A DNA stretch of 64,000 nucleotides from Microbacterium caowuchunii (GCF_008727755.1 NZ_CP044231.1:744001-808000), one strand, 5' to 3'. Counted from the stretch's first letter, positions 41,799 through 55,039 are shown. The notes: a model not told the origin generated them from the sequence alone. Translations and numbers: made by a program.

Positions 41799-43928
41799 GT
41801 GGCGCACAGCATCATGATCACGTCCGCCGAAGGCAATTCGGGTAAGTCCACGGTCGCCCTGGGGGTGCTCGAGGCCCTCAGCCATGCCGCGGCGCGGGTC
41901 GGGGTGTTCCGGCCGATCGCGCGCTCCACCGTGGAGCGCGACTACGTGCTGGAGATGCTCCTGGAGCACGACGGCGTGGATCTGTCCTACGAGGACTGCA
42001 TCGGCGTCACCTACGACGACGTCCACGCCGACCCGGAAGCGGCGCTCGCGCGGATCGTCGAGCGATTCAAAGCCGTCGAGGCGCGCTGCGACGCGGTGGT
42101 CATCATCGGCAGCGACTACACGGATGTGGGCAGCCCGGCCGAGCTCGGATACAACGCCCGCATCGCCGCGAACCTCGGCGTGCCGGTGCTGCTCGTGCTG
42201 GGCGGGAGGTCGCAGCACACGCGGAGTGAGCAGCTCGGGATGAGCGACCCGCGCACGCCCGAGGAGATGGGTCAGATCGCGACCCTCGCGCTGCTCGAAC
42301 TGCGCACCGCGCGTGCGGAACTGCTGGGGATCGTGGCGAACCGCGTCGATGCGGACGCACTGGAGGCCACGATCTCGGAGATCCGGGTCTCGCTGGAGCA
42401 CACGCCCGCCCGGGACGCGCCGGTGTGGGCCCTTCCCGAGGACCGCCTCCTCGTGGCCCCCTCGATGCGGGGCGTCCTGCGTTCGGTGGACGGGGTGCTC
42501 GTCAAGGGCGACCCGGAACTGCTCACCCGCGAGGTCTACGGGGTCGTCGTCGCCGGCATGTCGATGGTGAACGTGCTCCCGCGCCTCACCGAGAGCTCGG
42601 TCGTGGTGATCCCGGCCGACCGCACCGAGGTGCTCCTGGCGACGCTCCTCGCGCACTCGTCCGGCACCTTCCCCTCGCTCGCGGGCATCGTCCTGAACGG
42701 TCCGTTCCCGCTCCCGGAGGACATCGACCGTCTCATCGACGGACTCGGCTCGACGCTGCCGATCGTCGCCACGGACCGCGGCACGTACGACACCGCCGTG
42801 CGCATCATGAGCACGCGCGGACGTCTCGCCGCGGATTCGCAGCGCCGGTACGACACGGCCAGGGCGCTGTTCGAGATGCACGTCGACGCGGACGAGCTCA
42901 CCCGGCTGCTGGGGCTTGCCCAGCCGACGGTCATCACCCCGATCATGTTCGCCTACCGGCTCATGGAGCGGGCCCGCGGGGACCGTCGCAGGATCGTGCT
43001 GCCGGAGGGTGAGGACGACCGCGTGCTGCGCGCCGCGGCGACGGTGCTGACCCTCGGCATCGCCGACGTGGTCATCCTCGGTGACGAGGAGGCCGTGCGC
43101 GGCCGGGCACGGGAACTCGGCATCGACATCGCCGGCACGCAGATCGTCAGTCCCTTCGAGCCGGAACTCGTCGCCCGCTTCGCCGAGGAGTACACGCGGC
43201 TGCGGGCGCACAAGGGGATGACGCTCGACCGCGCCGCCGACACGGTCACGGACCCGTCCTACTTCGGGACGATGATGGTGCACCTGGGGCTCGCCGACGG
43301 GATGGTCTCCGGGGCGGCGCACACCACGGCCCACACCATCCGGCCGGCCTTCGAGATCATCAAGACCCGGCCCGGGGTGTCCGTCGTCTCGAGCGTCTTC
43401 CTGATGGCGCTCGCCGATCGGGTGCTGGTCTACGGCGACTGCGCCGTCATCCCGGATCCCACGGCGCCCCAGCTGGCCGACATCGCCATCTCGTCCGCGG
43501 CCACCGCGGCCGCCTTCGGAATCGAACCGCGCGTGGCGATGCTGTCTTATTCGACCGGCGAATCCGGTTCCGGGGCCGGGGTCGAGAAGGTCCGGGAGGC
43601 GACCGCGCTCGTGCGGGAACGCGCCCCCCGGCTGCCGGTGGAGGGCCCGATCCAGTACGACGCGGCGGCCGACGCGGCGGTGGCATCCCAGAAGATGCCG
43701 GACTCGGCCGTCGCCGGGCGGGCGACGGTGTTCGTGTTCCCCGATCTGAACACCGGGAACAACACCTACAAGGCCGTGCAGCGCTCGGCCGGCGCCATCG
43801 CGATCGGCCCGGTGCTGCAGGGACTCAACAAGCCGATCAACGACCTCTCCCGCGGCGCACTGGTCGACGACATCGTGAACACGATCGCGATCACCGCGAT
43901 CCAGGCGCAGGAAGAGGCCTCCGCATGA
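41799..43928 (+). CDS. pta: phosphate acetyltransferase
   Basis: Acetyl-CoA plus phosphate to acetyl phosphate plus CoA. The 709-residue long form has an N-terminal P-loop domain (SAEGNSGKSTVALGVLEAL, about 9-27), a central DRTGG domain (about 220-330) and a C-terminal catalytic PTA domain with IVLPEGEDDRVLRAA (about 400), SGAAHTTAHTIRPAF (about 506) and MLSYSTGESGSGAGVEKVREA (about 580). The GTG start is predicted leaderless. It overlaps ackA as ATGA, and the two form the acetate-ATP pathway operon. Confidence 0.96.
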   Translation: MAHSIMITSAEGNSGKSTVALGVLEALSHAAARVGVFRPIARSTVERDYVLEMLLEHDGVDLSYEDCIGVTYDDVHADPEAALARIVERFKAVEARCDAVVIIGSDYTDVGSPAELGYNARIAANLGVPVLLVLGGRSQHTRSEQLGMSDPRTPEEMGQIATLALLELRTARAELLGIVANRVDADALEATISEIRVSLEHTPARDAPVWALPEDRLLVAPSMRGVLRSVDGVLVKGDPELLTREVYGVVVAGMSMVNVLPRLTESSVVVIPADRTEVLLATLLAHSSGTFPSLAGIVLNGPFPLPEDIDRLIDGLGSTLPIVATDRGTYDTAVRIMSTRGRLAADSQRRYDTARALFEMHVDADELTRLLGLAQPTVITPIMFAYRLMERARGDRRRIVLPEGEDDRVLRAAATVLTLGIADVVILGDEEAVRGRARELGIDIAGTQIVSPFEPELVARFAEEYTRLRAHKGMTLDRAADTVTDPSYFGTMMVHLGLADGMVSGAAHTTAHTIRPAFEIIKTRPGVSVVSSVFLMALADRVLVYGDCAVIPDPTAPQLADIAISSAATAAAFGIEPRVAMLSYSTGESGSGAGVEKVREATALVRERAPRLPVEGPIQYDAAADAAVASQKMPDSAVAGRATVFVFPDLNTGNNTYKAVQRSAGAIAIGPVLQGLNKPINDLSRGALVDDIVNTIAITAIQAQEEASA

Positions 43929-45145
43929 GCGTCGTACTCGTCGTCAACAGCGGTTCATCGTCGTTCAAGTACCAGCTACTGGAGACGGAGGACGAGCGCG
44001 TGCTCGCCTCCGGGCTCGTGGAGCGTATCGGCGAGGAGTCCGGGCGGATCAGGCACACCGTCACCTTCAGCGGGGTGGGACCCGCCGCGACGGATGCGGA
44101 GTACTCGCGGGACGTCGCCATCCCGGACCACACCGAGGGCTTCCGCCAGATGCTGGACGCATTCCGCACGTACGGCCCCTCGTTGAGCGAGGTTCCACCC
44201 GTCGCGGTCGGCCACCGCGTCGTGCACGGTGGCGCACGGTTCTTCGAACCGACCCTCATCACGCCGCTCGTGGAGATCAACATCGACGAGCTGTCGGCGC
44301 TGGCGCCGCTGCACAATCCGGGCGCGCTGCAGGGCATCCGGGCGGCCGAGGCAGCCTTCCCCGACCTCGCGCACGTCGCGGTGTTCGACACGGCCTTCCA
44401 CCAGACGCTGCCGCCGGCCGCCTACACGTACGCCATCGACCGGCGCCTGGCCGAAGCCCACCGCATCCGCCGGTACGGCTTCCACGGCACCTCGCACAAG
44501 TTCGTCAGCGAGGCCGCGGCGCGCTACCTTGACCGCCCCCTCCAGGACCTCACCCAGATCGTCTTCCATCTCGGCAACGGCGCCTCGGTCACCGCCATCG
44601 ACGGCGGACGCTCGGTGGAGACGTCGATGGGACTGACTCCGCTGGAGGGACTCGTGATGGGGACGCGATCGGGGGACATCGATCCCGCCGTCCTCATCCA
44701 GCTCGCCCGGCGCGCGCATCTGTCGATAGACGATCTCGACGACATGCTCAACAAGCGCAGCGGCCTGCGGGGACTCGCCGGAGTGTCCGACATGCGCGAC
44801 ATCGTGCAGCGTGTCGACGACGGCGATCCCGATGCGACCCTCGCCATGGAGGTGTACCTGCACCGGCTGCGCGCCTACGCCGGTGCCTACCTGGCGCAGC
44901 TGGGCGGGGTGGACGTGATCTCCTTCACCGCCGGAGTGGGCGAGAACTCCCCCCGCGTGCGTGCCGGTGCCCTGGAGACCCTGGGGTTCGCCGGCGTCGA
45001 GATCGATCCCGAGCGGAACCGGGCACGCGCCCGGGGAATCCGGGTGATCTCGACCGACGCCTCCCGGGTCGTGGTGCTCGTGGTGCCCACGAACGAGGAG
45101 CTCGAGATCGCGCGACAGACCATGGAGGTCGTGGACGCGCTGTGA
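43925..45145 (+). CDS. ackA: acetate kinase
   Basis: Acetyl phosphate plus ADP to acetate plus ATP, or the reverse to activate acetate. The 406-residue ASKHA-fold kinase has the N-terminal phosphate motif VLVVNSGSSSFKYQLL (residues 4-19), HRVVHGGARF (about 98-107), the family stretch YGFHGTSHKFVSEAAA (about 182-197), and FHLGNGASVTAIDGG (about 214). Length is typical. Its start overlaps pta. Expression would follow pta. Confidence 0.96.
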   Translation: MSVVLVVNSGSSSFKYQLLETEDERVLASGLVERIGEESGRIRHTVTFSGVGPAATDAEYSRDVAIPDHTEGFRQMLDAFRTYGPSLSEVPPVAVGHRVVHGGARFFEPTLITPLVEINIDELSALAPLHNPGALQGIRAAEAAFPDLAHVAVFDTAFHQTLPPAAYTYAIDRRLAEAHRIRRYGFHGTSHKFVSEAAARYLDRPLQDLTQIVFHLGNGASVTAIDGGRSVETSMGLTPLEGLVMGTRSGDIDPAVLIQLARRAHLSIDDLDDMLNKRSGLRGLAGVSDMRDIVQRVDDGDPDATLAMEVYLHRLRAYAGAYLAQLGGVDVISFTAGVGENSPRVRAGALETLGFAGVEIDPERNRARARGIRVISTDASRVVVLVVPTNEELEIARQTMEVVDAL

Positions 45146-45233
45146 CGGCACGGCCCGATGATCCCGCCGGACGCTCCTGCCGGCTTCCCTCACGGCCAGT
45201 ACGCTGGCCGAACCCGCTCCCACTGGAGGTCAC

Positions 45234-45959
45234 ATGACCGATCTGCCCGACCTTGCACGCTTCGACGCGGTCCTCTTCGACCTCGACGGGGTCCTGACCC
45301 CGACCGCCGAAGTGCACATGCACGCGTGGCAGACGATGTTCGAGGATCTCTTCCGCGCATGGCGCATCACCCCGCCCTACACGGAGTCCGACTACTTCGA
45401 GTACCTCGACGGTAAGAAGCGCTACGACGGGGTCGCCAGCCTGCTGCGTTCCCGCGACGTGGAGGTGCCCTGGGGTGAGCCGGCCGACCCGCCGACGGCG
45501 GACACCGTGTGCGGCATCGGGAACCGCAAGAACGAGGTGTTCGCGCGCGTGCTGCGCGCCGAGGGGATCGCCCCCTACCCGGGATCCCTCGCCCTCGTCG
45601 ATCGGCTGCGGGCGGCGGGCGTGCCCATCGCCGTCGTCTCCAGCTCGAAGAACGCCGAGGAGGTGCTGGCGGCCGCCGGCATCCGGGACAGGTTCGACGT
45701 CGTCATGGACGGGGTCATCGCGGAACGGGACGGACTGGCCTCGAAACCCGCACCCGACGTGTTCCTCGAGGCGGCCCGGATGCTGGGGGTGGAGCCCGCC
45801 CGCAGCGCCGCCGTGGAGGACGCCCTGAGCGGCGTTCGCTCCGCCTCCGCCGGCGGGTTCGCCCTCGTCGTCGGCGTCGACCGGGGAGTCGGCGAGGCGG
45901 CTCTGGTCGATGCCGGCGCCGATGTGGTCGTCGACGACCTCGCCGCGTTCGTAGACTGA
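45234..45959 (+). CDS. HAD-family phosphatase/beta-phosphoglucomutase
   Basis: A 241-residue HAD-superfamily protein with the nucleophile motif LFDLDGVLTPT (first Asp near residue 16, acid/base Asp two further), motif II VVSSSKN, the lysine motif and the C-terminal EDALSGVRSA. Next to a GH65 phosphorylase this is most likely a beta-phosphoglucomutase, converting beta-glucose 1-phosphate to glucose 6-phosphate. The start ATG 45234 follows GGAGGTCAC. The GH65 gene follows after 64 bp on the same strand. A plain phosphatase role cannot be excluded. Confidence 0.85.
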   Translation: MTDLPDLARFDAVLFDLDGVLTPTAEVHMHAWQTMFEDLFRAWRITPPYTESDYFEYLDGKKRYDGVASLLRSRDVEVPWGEPADPPTADTVCGIGNRKNEVFARVLRAEGIAPYPGSLALVDRLRAAGVPIAVVSSSKNAEEVLAAAGIRDRFDVVMDGVIAERDGLASKPAPDVFLEAARMLGVEPARSAAVEDALSGVRSASAGGFALVVGVDRGVGEAALVDAGADVVVDDLAAFVD

Positions 45960-46023
45960 TCGTCGCGCCCGCACCCTCCACCGCGACACCCCGCCTGACA
46001 TCCCCTGCGGAAGGCAGTTCTCC

Positions 46024-48549
46024 ATGATGGATCGAGACCGGTTCCCCGTCGACCCCTGGCGTCTCACCGAACGCTGGTTCGACATCGACACGACCGGTGT
46101 CAGCGAGACGTTGTTCACCGTCGGCAACGGGTATCTGGGGCTTCGCGGCAACCAGCCCGAGGGACGCTTCGCGCACGAGCACGGCACCTTCATCAACGGC
46201 TTCCACGAGACGTTCCCCATCCGGCACGCCGAGCAGGCGTACGGGTTCGCCGAGGTCGGTCAGACGATCATCAACGCGCCCGACGCGCAGGTCATGCGGG
46301 TGTACGTCGACGACGAGCCGCTCTCGTTCGACGTCGCGGACCTGCTCGAGTACGAGCGCACCCTCGACATGCGCGACGGCGTCCTCCGCCGCGACCTGCT
46401 GTGGCGGACTCCGTCCGGCAAGCAGGTGCGCATCGCCTACGAGCGCATGGTGTCGTTCGAGGAGAAGCATCTCGCGGTGATGAACCTCGAGGTGACCGTC
46501 CTCAACGCCGACGCCCCGGTCGCGATCAGCTGCCAGATCATCAACCGCCAGGACGGCGAGGACGTCTACGGCGGGCGTCCCTCCCACAAGGCGAAGGCCG
46601 GTTTCGACCCGCGCAAGATCGAGAAGCTGCGCGAGCGCGTGCTGCAGCCCCGGGAGCACTGGCAGGAGGGTGAGCGCTCCGCCCTCAGCTATCAGGCGAC
46701 CGAGTCCGGCATGACGATGGCCGTCGCCGCGGACCACCTCATCGTCACCGACAACGAGTTCACGATGCGCTCGCTCATCCAGCCGGACATCGCGAAGAAC
46801 ATGTACCGCGTGCAGGCGGAGGCGGGCGTGCCCATCCGCCTCACCAAGCTCGTCAGCTACCACTCGTCCCGCGGCGTGCCGACGGCCGAGCTCATCGACC
46901 GCTGCCGCCGCACCCTCGACCGTGCCCGCAGCGAGGGCGTCTCGGTGCAGTTCGAGAAGCAGCGTCGCTGGCTCGACGGCTTCTGGGAGCGCTCGGACGT
47001 GCGCATCGCCGGGCACGACGACATCCAGCAGGCCACCCGCTGGTGCCTGTTCCAGCTGGCGCAGGCCGCAGCTCGTGCCGACGGCCTGGGCGTGCCGGCC
47101 AAGGGCGTCTCGGGTTCCGGCTACAGCGGGCACTACTTCTGGGACACCGAGATCTACGTGCTCCCGTTCCTCGCGTACACGACCCCGCAGTGGGCCCGCA
47201 ACGCGCTGCGGATGCGGGTGCACATGCTTCCCGCCGCGCGCCGGCGGGCGTTCCAGCTCAATGAGGTCGGCGCGCTGTTCCCGTGGCGCACCATCAACGG
47301 CGAGGAGGCCTCGGCCTACTACGCGGCAGGTACGGCGCAGTACCACATCAATGCCGACGTCAGCTTCGCGCTCGCGAAGTACGTGCGTGCCACCGGGGAC
47401 GTCGACTTCCTCTACCGCGAGGCCGTCGACATCGCCGTGGAGACGGCGCGGCTGTGGACGACGCTCGGGTTCTGGCGCGATGAGAAGGACGGCGAGGACT
47501 CGTTCCACATCCACGGCGTCACCGGGCCGGACGAGTACACCACCGTGGTCAACGACAACCTGTTCACGAACGTGATGGCGCGTTTCAACCTGCGCTTCGC
47601 CGCCCGCACGGTGCGCGAGATGGAGTTCGAGGCGCCGGAGGAGTACCGCCTCATGTCCGACCGCCTCGGGTTCGACCCGGAGGAGGCGGATGCCTGGGAG
47701 AAGGCCGCCGAGGCCATGCACATCCCGTACAGCCCCTCGCTCGGCATCCACCCGCAGGACGAGGTGTTCCTCGACCGTGAGGTGTGGGACCTGGAGAACA
47801 CGCCCGATGAGCAGCGGCCGCTGCTCCTGCACTTCCACCCGCTGGTGATCTACCGCTACCAGGTGCTGAAGCAGGCGGATGTCGTGCTCGCACTGTTCCT
47901 GCAGGGCAACCACTTCACGGACGAGGAGAAGCTCGCCGACTTCGAGTACTACGATCCGCTGACGACGGGCGACTCGACCCTGTCGGGCGTCGTGCAGTCG
48001 ATCCTCGCGGCCGAGGTGGGCTACCAGGAGCTCGCGCTCCACTACTTCCTCGATTCGCTGTTCGTCGACCTCGCGGACCTCCACCAGAACGCCGCGGACG
48101 GCGTCCACGTCGCCTCCGCGGGAGGCGTCTGGACCTCCCTGGTCAGCGGCTTCGGAGGCATGCGCGACCACTACGGGGCGCTGACCTTCGACCCGCGCCT
48201 GCCGGCGGACTGGCCGGAACTGTCGTACCCGATCACCTGGCACGACACGCGCCTGCGGATCCGCCTGCGCGCCACCGAGATGATCGTGACCGCGAACGAG
48301 GACGGCAGCCCCGTGTCGTTCTCGGTGCGCGGCGTCTCGTACACCGTGGCTCCCGGCGACGAGATCGTCGTGCCGCTCGCCTCGCAGGGGCCGGTGCGCC
48401 CCGGCCGCCCGTCGCTGCGCATGTTCGCCGACGCCCGGCGCGAGGACGGCACGCTCCTGTCCGTGTCCGTGCCCACCCTCACCTCGGCCATCCCGGTGGT
48501 CGCGGGCGGCGCAGCGGAGGACGATCCGGAGGCGCCGGTCGACGCCTGA
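46024..48549 (+). CDS. glycoside hydrolase family 65 disaccharide phosphorylase
   Basis: An 841-residue GH65 enzyme that cleaves an alpha-glucosidic disaccharide (maltose, trehalose, kojibiose or similar) with phosphate, giving beta-glucose 1-phosphate and the other sugar. The N-terminal beta-sandwich (about 1-270) is followed by an (alpha/alpha)6 barrel. Visible are ETLFTVGNGYLGLRGN (about 28-43), SGYSGHYFWDTEIYVLPFLA (about 365) and HIHGVTGPDEYTTVVND, in which Glu504 is the catalytic acid. The substrate is not determined by these motifs. It pairs with the preceding phosphomutase gene and ends in a 12-bp hairpin. Confidence 0.93.
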   Translation: MMDRDRFPVDPWRLTERWFDIDTTGVSETLFTVGNGYLGLRGNQPEGRFAHEHGTFINGFHETFPIRHAEQAYGFAEVGQTIINAPDAQVMRVYVDDEPLSFDVADLLEYERTLDMRDGVLRRDLLWRTPSGKQVRIAYERMVSFEEKHLAVMNLEVTVLNADAPVAISCQIINRQDGEDVYGGRPSHKAKAGFDPRKIEKLRERVLQPREHWQEGERSALSYQATESGMTMAVAADHLIVTDNEFTMRSLIQPDIAKNMYRVQAEAGVPIRLTKLVSYHSSRGVPTAELIDRCRRTLDRARSEGVSVQFEKQRRWLDGFWERSDVRIAGHDDIQQATRWCLFQLAQAAARADGLGVPAKGVSGSGYSGHYFWDTEIYVLPFLAYTTPQWARNALRMRVHMLPAARRRAFQLNEVGALFPWRTINGEEASAYYAAGTAQYHINADVSFALAKYVRATGDVDFLYREAVDIAVETARLWTTLGFWRDEKDGEDSFHIHGVTGPDEYTTVVNDNLFTNVMARFNLRFAARTVREMEFEAPEEYRLMSDRLGFDPEEADAWEKAAEAMHIPYSPSLGIHPQDEVFLDREVWDLENTPDEQRPLLLHFHPLVIYRYQVLKQADVVLALFLQGNHFTDEEKLADFEYYDPLTTGDSTLSGVVQSILAAEVGYQELALHYFLDSLFVDLADLHQNAADGVHVASAGGVWTSLVSGFGGMRDHYGALTFDPRLPADWPELSYPITWHDTRLRIRLRATEMIVTANEDGSPVSFSVRGVSYTVAPGDEIVVPLASQGPVRPGRPSLRMFADARREDGTLLSVSVPTLTSAIPVVAGGAAEDDPEAPVDA

Positions 48550-48557
48550 CCCCTCCC

Positions 48558-48593
48558 TGCGGTGCCCGCTGACCGGATGTCGCGGGCACCGCA
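48558..48593 (+). terminator. terminator hairpin after the GH65 gene
   Basis: Perfect 12-bp stem TGCGGTGCCCGC with its complement and a 12-base loop, starting 9 bp past the GH65 stop. It abuts the -10 element of dnaX without a gap, so termination and the next initiation sites touch. Confidence 0.8.
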
Positions 48594-48599
48594 TAGGCT
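48594..48599 (+). promoter_or_regulatory. -10 element of the dnaX leaderless promoter
   Basis: TAGGCT, separated by 6 nt from the GTG of dnaX. No Shine-Dalgarno lies between. Confidence 0.6.
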
Positions 48600-48605
48600 G
48601 GGTGG

Positions 48606-50740
<2,135 letters not shown>

Positions 50741-50741
<1 letters not shown>

Positions 50742-51334
50742 TGTACGACGGTATCGTCCAGGACCTGATCGACGAGTTCGGCCGCCTCCCCGGCATCGGC
50801 CCCAAGTCCGCGCAGCGGATCGCGTTCCACATCCTCCAGACGCCGAACTTCGACGTGTCGCACCTGTCGAAGCTGCTCGGCGAGGTGCGTGAGAAGGTTC
50901 GTTTCTGCGAGATCTGCGGCAACGTGTCCGAGCAGGACCGCTGCTCGATCTGTCGCGATCCGCGCCGCAACGAGGCGCTCATCTGCGTGGTCGAGGATGC
51001 CAAGGACGTGGCCGCGATCGAGCGCACCCGGGAGTTCCGCGGCCGCTACCACGTCCTCGGCGGTGCCATCAGCCCGATCGCGGGCGTCGGGCCGGACGAC
51101 CTGCGCATCACGCAGCTGATGCAGCGACTGGCCGACGGGAGCGTGCAGGAGGTCATCCTCGCGACCAACCCGAACCTGGAGGGCGAGGCGACGGCGACCT
51201 ACCTGAGCAGGCTGCTCACCACGCTCGAGATCCGGGTGACGCGTCTCGCGTCCGGCCTGCCCGTGGGCGGCGACCTCGAATACGCCGACGAGGTCACCCT
51301 CGGTCGCGCGTTCGAGGGCCGCCGCGTGGTGTGA
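50741..51334 (+). CDS. recR: recombination mediator RecR
   Basis: RecR loads RecA in the RecFOR gap-repair pathway. The 197-residue protein has the N-terminal helix-hairpin-helix [20 protein letters not shown] (about 5-24), a zinc finger [16 protein letters not shown] (about 57-72) and a Toprim domain beginning [16 protein letters not shown], with the Walker-type C-terminal end. The ATG shares one base with the dnaX stop (TGATG). dnaX-recR order is widely conserved. Its stop codon lies in the stem of a hairpin that surrounds the next start. Confidence 0.96.
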
Positions 51335-51360
51335 GCACCGCCACGTGAAGGCGGTGGCTC
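51333..51360 (+). promoter_or_regulatory. hairpin spanning the recR stop and the transporter start
   Basis: GAGC-ACCGCC pairs with GGCGGTGGCTC (one bulged base) around a 7-base loop. The loop contains the GTG at 51345, and the stem contains the recR TGA. Ribosomes finishing recR would open the stem and expose the start, so it may couple translation, or partly terminate. Confidence 0.4.
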
Positions 51361-52274
51361 AGCGCATCGGCGCGCGCGGCTGGATACTGTTCGGCGCGAT
51401 GGCGCTGCTGTGGGGCGTGCCCTACCTGCTCATCAAGCAGGCCGTCGAGTCGTTCTCGCCGGCCGCTGTGGTCAGCGGCCGCACCCTGCTGGCCGCGCTC
51501 ATTCTGCTGCCGTTCGCGCTGCGCCAGGGGGCGCTGCGCCCGGCCTGGGGCAAGGTCGGGTGGGTGCTGGCGTTCGGAGCGGTGGAGATGGCCGGCCCCT
51601 TCCTCCTGCTCGGACACGCCGAGCAGACGCTGCCGTCGGGGCTCACCGGGCTGCTCGTGGCCACCGTCCCGCTCTTCGCCGCGCTCATCGCCTTCGGCGG
51701 CGGCGACCGCTCCGTGTTCCGACCGTCACGGGCGATCGGGCTGTTCGTCGGGTTCATCGGCGTCGCGGTCATCGTGGCGGGACCGGGCCTCGCCGTTGGC
51801 TCCCAGGGGCTGCTCGCCGTCGGTGAGGTGCTGCTCGTGGCGGTCCTGTACGCCGTTGCGCCCTTCATCGTCGCGCACAAGCTCCAGGGTGTGCCCTCGC
51901 TCGGCACCGTCACGATCGCGCTCGGCGCCGTGGGGCTGTTCTACCTGCCGATCGCCCTGCTGACGCAGCACGAGGTGCCGACGCTCTCCAGCACGGTGTC
52001 GCTCGTGGTGCTGGCGGTGCTGTGCACGGCGGTCGCCTTCATCGTCTTCTTCGCGCTGATCGCACAGGTGGGGCCCGCTCGTGCGCCGCTGTTCACCTAC
52101 GTCAACCCGATCGTGGCCATCCTCCTCGGCGCCGCCGTCCTGGGGGAGGAGATCACCCTCGGGCTGCTCATCGGCTTCCCGCTCGTCATCCTCGGATGCT
52201 GGCTCGCGGCGACCGGCGGCTCGTTGCGGCTCCGTCGTCCGCGCGGCGGCATGCCACCGGTGGCGCCGGGCTGA
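51345..52274 (+). CDS. EamA/DMT-superfamily transporter
   Basis: A 309-residue inner-membrane permease with ten hydrophobic segments made from two EamA repeats of five helices. Family features are [20 protein letters not shown] (about 24-43) and the second-half [20 protein letters not shown] (about 246-265). Such carriers export amino acids, purines or other metabolites. The substrate is unknown. The GTG at 51345 or an in-frame GTG at 51354 may be the start. The lysC neighbour on the right could hint at amino-acid export but is separately transcribed. Confidence 0.85.
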   Translation: MKAVAQRIGARGWILFGAMALLWGVPYLLIKQAVESFSPAAVVSGRTLLAALILLPFALRQGALRPAWGKVGWVLAFGAVEMAGPFLLLGHAEQTLPSGLTGLLVATVPLFAALIAFGGGDRSVFRPSRAIGLFVGFIGVAVIVAGPGLAVGSQGLLAVGEVLLVAVLYAVAPFIVAHKLQGVPSLGTVTIALGAVGLFYLPIALLTQHEVPTLSSTVSLVVLAVLCTAVAFIVFFALIAQVGPARAPLFTYVNPIVAILLGAAVLGEEITLGLLIGFPLVILGCWLAATGGSLRLRRPRGGMPPVAPG

Positions 52275-52409
52275 CACCCCGCGCTCTCCGCGGAGCACTT
52301 CGACCAGCGCGCACGAGCCTCCGGGTCCCGATCCGGCAACCGCCCGTCCGTGCCGACCACCGTCGGGAGAGTGGGAAGACGCATGCCGGGGCCGTTACGC
52401 GGGCGACCG

Positions 52410-52415
52410 TAAGAT
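52410..52415 (+). promoter_or_regulatory. -10-like element upstream of lysC
   Basis: TAAGAT is the best -10 match in the 218-bp spacer before lysC and would give a leader of about 70 nt. No convincing -35 or riboswitch structure is visible; the rest of 52275-52492 holds nothing else I can support. Confidence 0.4.
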
Positions 52416-52492
52416 GGACAGTTGGCGCGGCATCCGCCCGCCGCACGCCGCCGGGCGGCTACCGCCGGCGCACATCTTCCGGGAGTGACATC

Positions 52493-53779
52493 GTGGCGTT
52501 GATCGTGCAGAAGTTCGGCGGCTCGTCCGTCGCGGACGCCGAGAGCATCAAACGCGTGGCCAAGCGCGTCGTGGACACCCGCCGCGCGGGGCACGACGTC
52601 GTGGTCGCGGTGAGCGCGATGGGGGACACGACCGACGAACTCCTCGAGCTCGCCGGCCAGGTCGCCCCCATCCCGGCGCCGCGGGAGCTGGACATGCTCC
52701 TGTCCTCGGGCGAGCGGATCTCGATGGCACTCCTCGCCATGGCGATCCACTCGATGGGCTTCGAAGCCCGGTCGTTCACCGGCAGTCAGGCCGGGATGAT
52801 CACCGATGCCACGCACGGTGCCGCCCGCATCGTCGACGTCACGCCGGTGCGGCTGCGCGAGGCGCTCGACGAGGGCGCGATCGTCATCGTCGCCGGTTTC
52901 CAGGGGTTCAACCGGGACACCCGGGACATCACGACCCTCGGGCGCGGCGGCTCCGACACGACCGCTGTGGCTCTCGCCGGAGCGCTCGAGGCCGATGTCT
53001 GCGAGATCTACAGCGATGTCGACGGCATCTTCACCGCCGACCCCCGCGTCGTCCCCAAGGCGCGCAAGCTCACCGTCGTCTCCTCTGAGGAGATGCTCGA
53101 GCTCGCCGCGAACGGCGCGAAGGTCCTGTACATCCGTGCCGTCGAGTACGCCCGGCGGCACGGCGTCACCATCCATGCGCGGTCCACGTTCTCGTTGAGC
53201 GAAGGCACCTTCGTCGTCGAGAAGGACAAGATGGCCGCGTACACCCCCGAGGGAGACCCCATGGAAGAGCCGATCGTCGCCGGTGTCGCCACCGACCTCA
53301 GCCAGGCCAAGATCACCGTCACCGGCGTTCCGGACGTTCCGGGCAAGGCCGCCGAGATCTTCAAGATCGTGGCGAAGTCCGGGGCGAACGTCGACATGAT
53401 CGTGCAGAACGTCTCTGCCGCCAACACCGGGCGCACCGACATCTCGTTCACCCTGCCCATGTCAGACTCCGCCACGGCGCTGCGCGCGCTCGCCGCCGAG
53501 CAGCCCGAGGTGGGCTTCGTGAGCCTCGTCCACGACGATCAGATCGGGAAGCTCTCGGTCGTCGGCGCCGGCATGCGCACGCATTCGGGCGTCTCGGCGA
53601 CGCTGTTCGAAGCGCTCAGCACGGGCGGCATCAACATCGAGATGATCTCGACCTCGGAGATCCGGATCTCCGTCGTCCTGCGTGCGGACGACATCGCGGA
53701 GGCGGCCCGCATCGTGCACACCGCCTACGGCCTGGACGGCGACACCGACGCCGTCGTGCACGCCGGCACCGGGCGCTGA
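52493..53779 (+). CDS. lysC: aspartate kinase
   Basis: Phosphorylates L-aspartate, opening the lysine, methionine, threonine and diaminopimelate branches. The 428-residue protein has [15 protein letters not shown] (about 5-19), an aspartate-binding central part ([23 protein letters not shown], about 137-159) and two ACT domains (about 265-428) that bind lysine/threonine for feedback control. The start is GTG 52493. An internal ATG at 53261 preceded by GAGGGAG would give the C-terminal beta form (172 residues), as known for Corynebacterium. asd follows after a terminator and its own promoter. Confidence 0.95.
   Translation: MALIVQKFGGSSVADAESIKRVAKRVVDTRRAGHDVVVAVSAMGDTTDELLELAGQVAPIPAPRELDMLLSSGERISMALLAMAIHSMGFEARSFTGSQAGMITDATHGAARIVDVTPVRLREALDEGAIVIVAGFQGFNRDTRDITTLGRGGSDTTAVALAGALEADVCEIYSDVDGIFTADPRVVPKARKLTVVSSEEMLELAANGAKVLYIRAVEYARRHGVTIHARSTFSLSEGTFVVEKDKMAAYTPEGDPMEEPIVAGVATDLSQAKITVTGVPDVPGKAAEIFKIVAKSGANVDMIVQNVSAANTGRTDISFTLPMSDSATALRALAAEQPEVGFVSLVHDDQIGKLSVVGAGMRTHSGVSATLFEALSTGGINIEMISTSEIRISVVLRADDIAEAARIVHTAYGLDGDTDAVVHAGTGR
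53261..53779 (+). CDS. aspartate kinase beta subunit, in-frame internal start
   Basis: The ATG at 53261 ([20 protein letters not shown]) has GAGGGAGACCCC directly upstream and encodes 172 residues, the two ACT domains only. Corynebacterium glutamicum makes an alpha2-beta2 enzyme from such overlapping starts, with a beta chain beginning MEEAVLTGVATDKSEAK. The matching position and length make a second product likely here; this is inferred from the family, not proven. Confidence 0.6.
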   Translation: MEEPIVAGVATDLSQAKITVTGVPDVPGKAAEIFKIVAKSGANVDMIVQNVSAANTGRTDISFTLPMSDSATALRALAAEQPEVGFVSLVHDDQIGKLSVVGAGMRTHSGVSATLFEALSTGGINIEMISTSEIRISVVLRADDIAEAARIVHTAYGLDGDTDAVVHAGTGR

Positions 53780-53797
53780 CCGCCCCTTCCCGCTCGT

Positions 53798-53828
53798 CCG
53801 CACGCCCCCGACCGCTGGGGGCGTGCGG
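53798..53828 (+). terminator. terminator after lysC
   Basis: Perfect 12-bp stem CCGCACGCCCCC with its complement, 7-base loop, then CGTTTCC, 18 bp past the lysC stop. Confidence 0.85.
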
Positions 53829-53869
53829 CGTTTCCGCATCCCTCCGGGCGGGTCCGGAGCGCACCGTGA

Positions 53870-55039
<1,170 letters not shown>

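Noticed and set aside
52414-52488. A 24-codon open frame ending 4 bp before lysC, considered as a leader peptide
   Set aside because: Its ATG lies inside the likely -10 hexamer of the lysC promoter, so it would not be transcribed; composition is Pro/Arg/His rich without design.
52275-52492. Possible lysine riboswitch before lysC
   Set aside because: The leader is too short for the five-helix lysine riboswitch, and none of its conserved core was seen.
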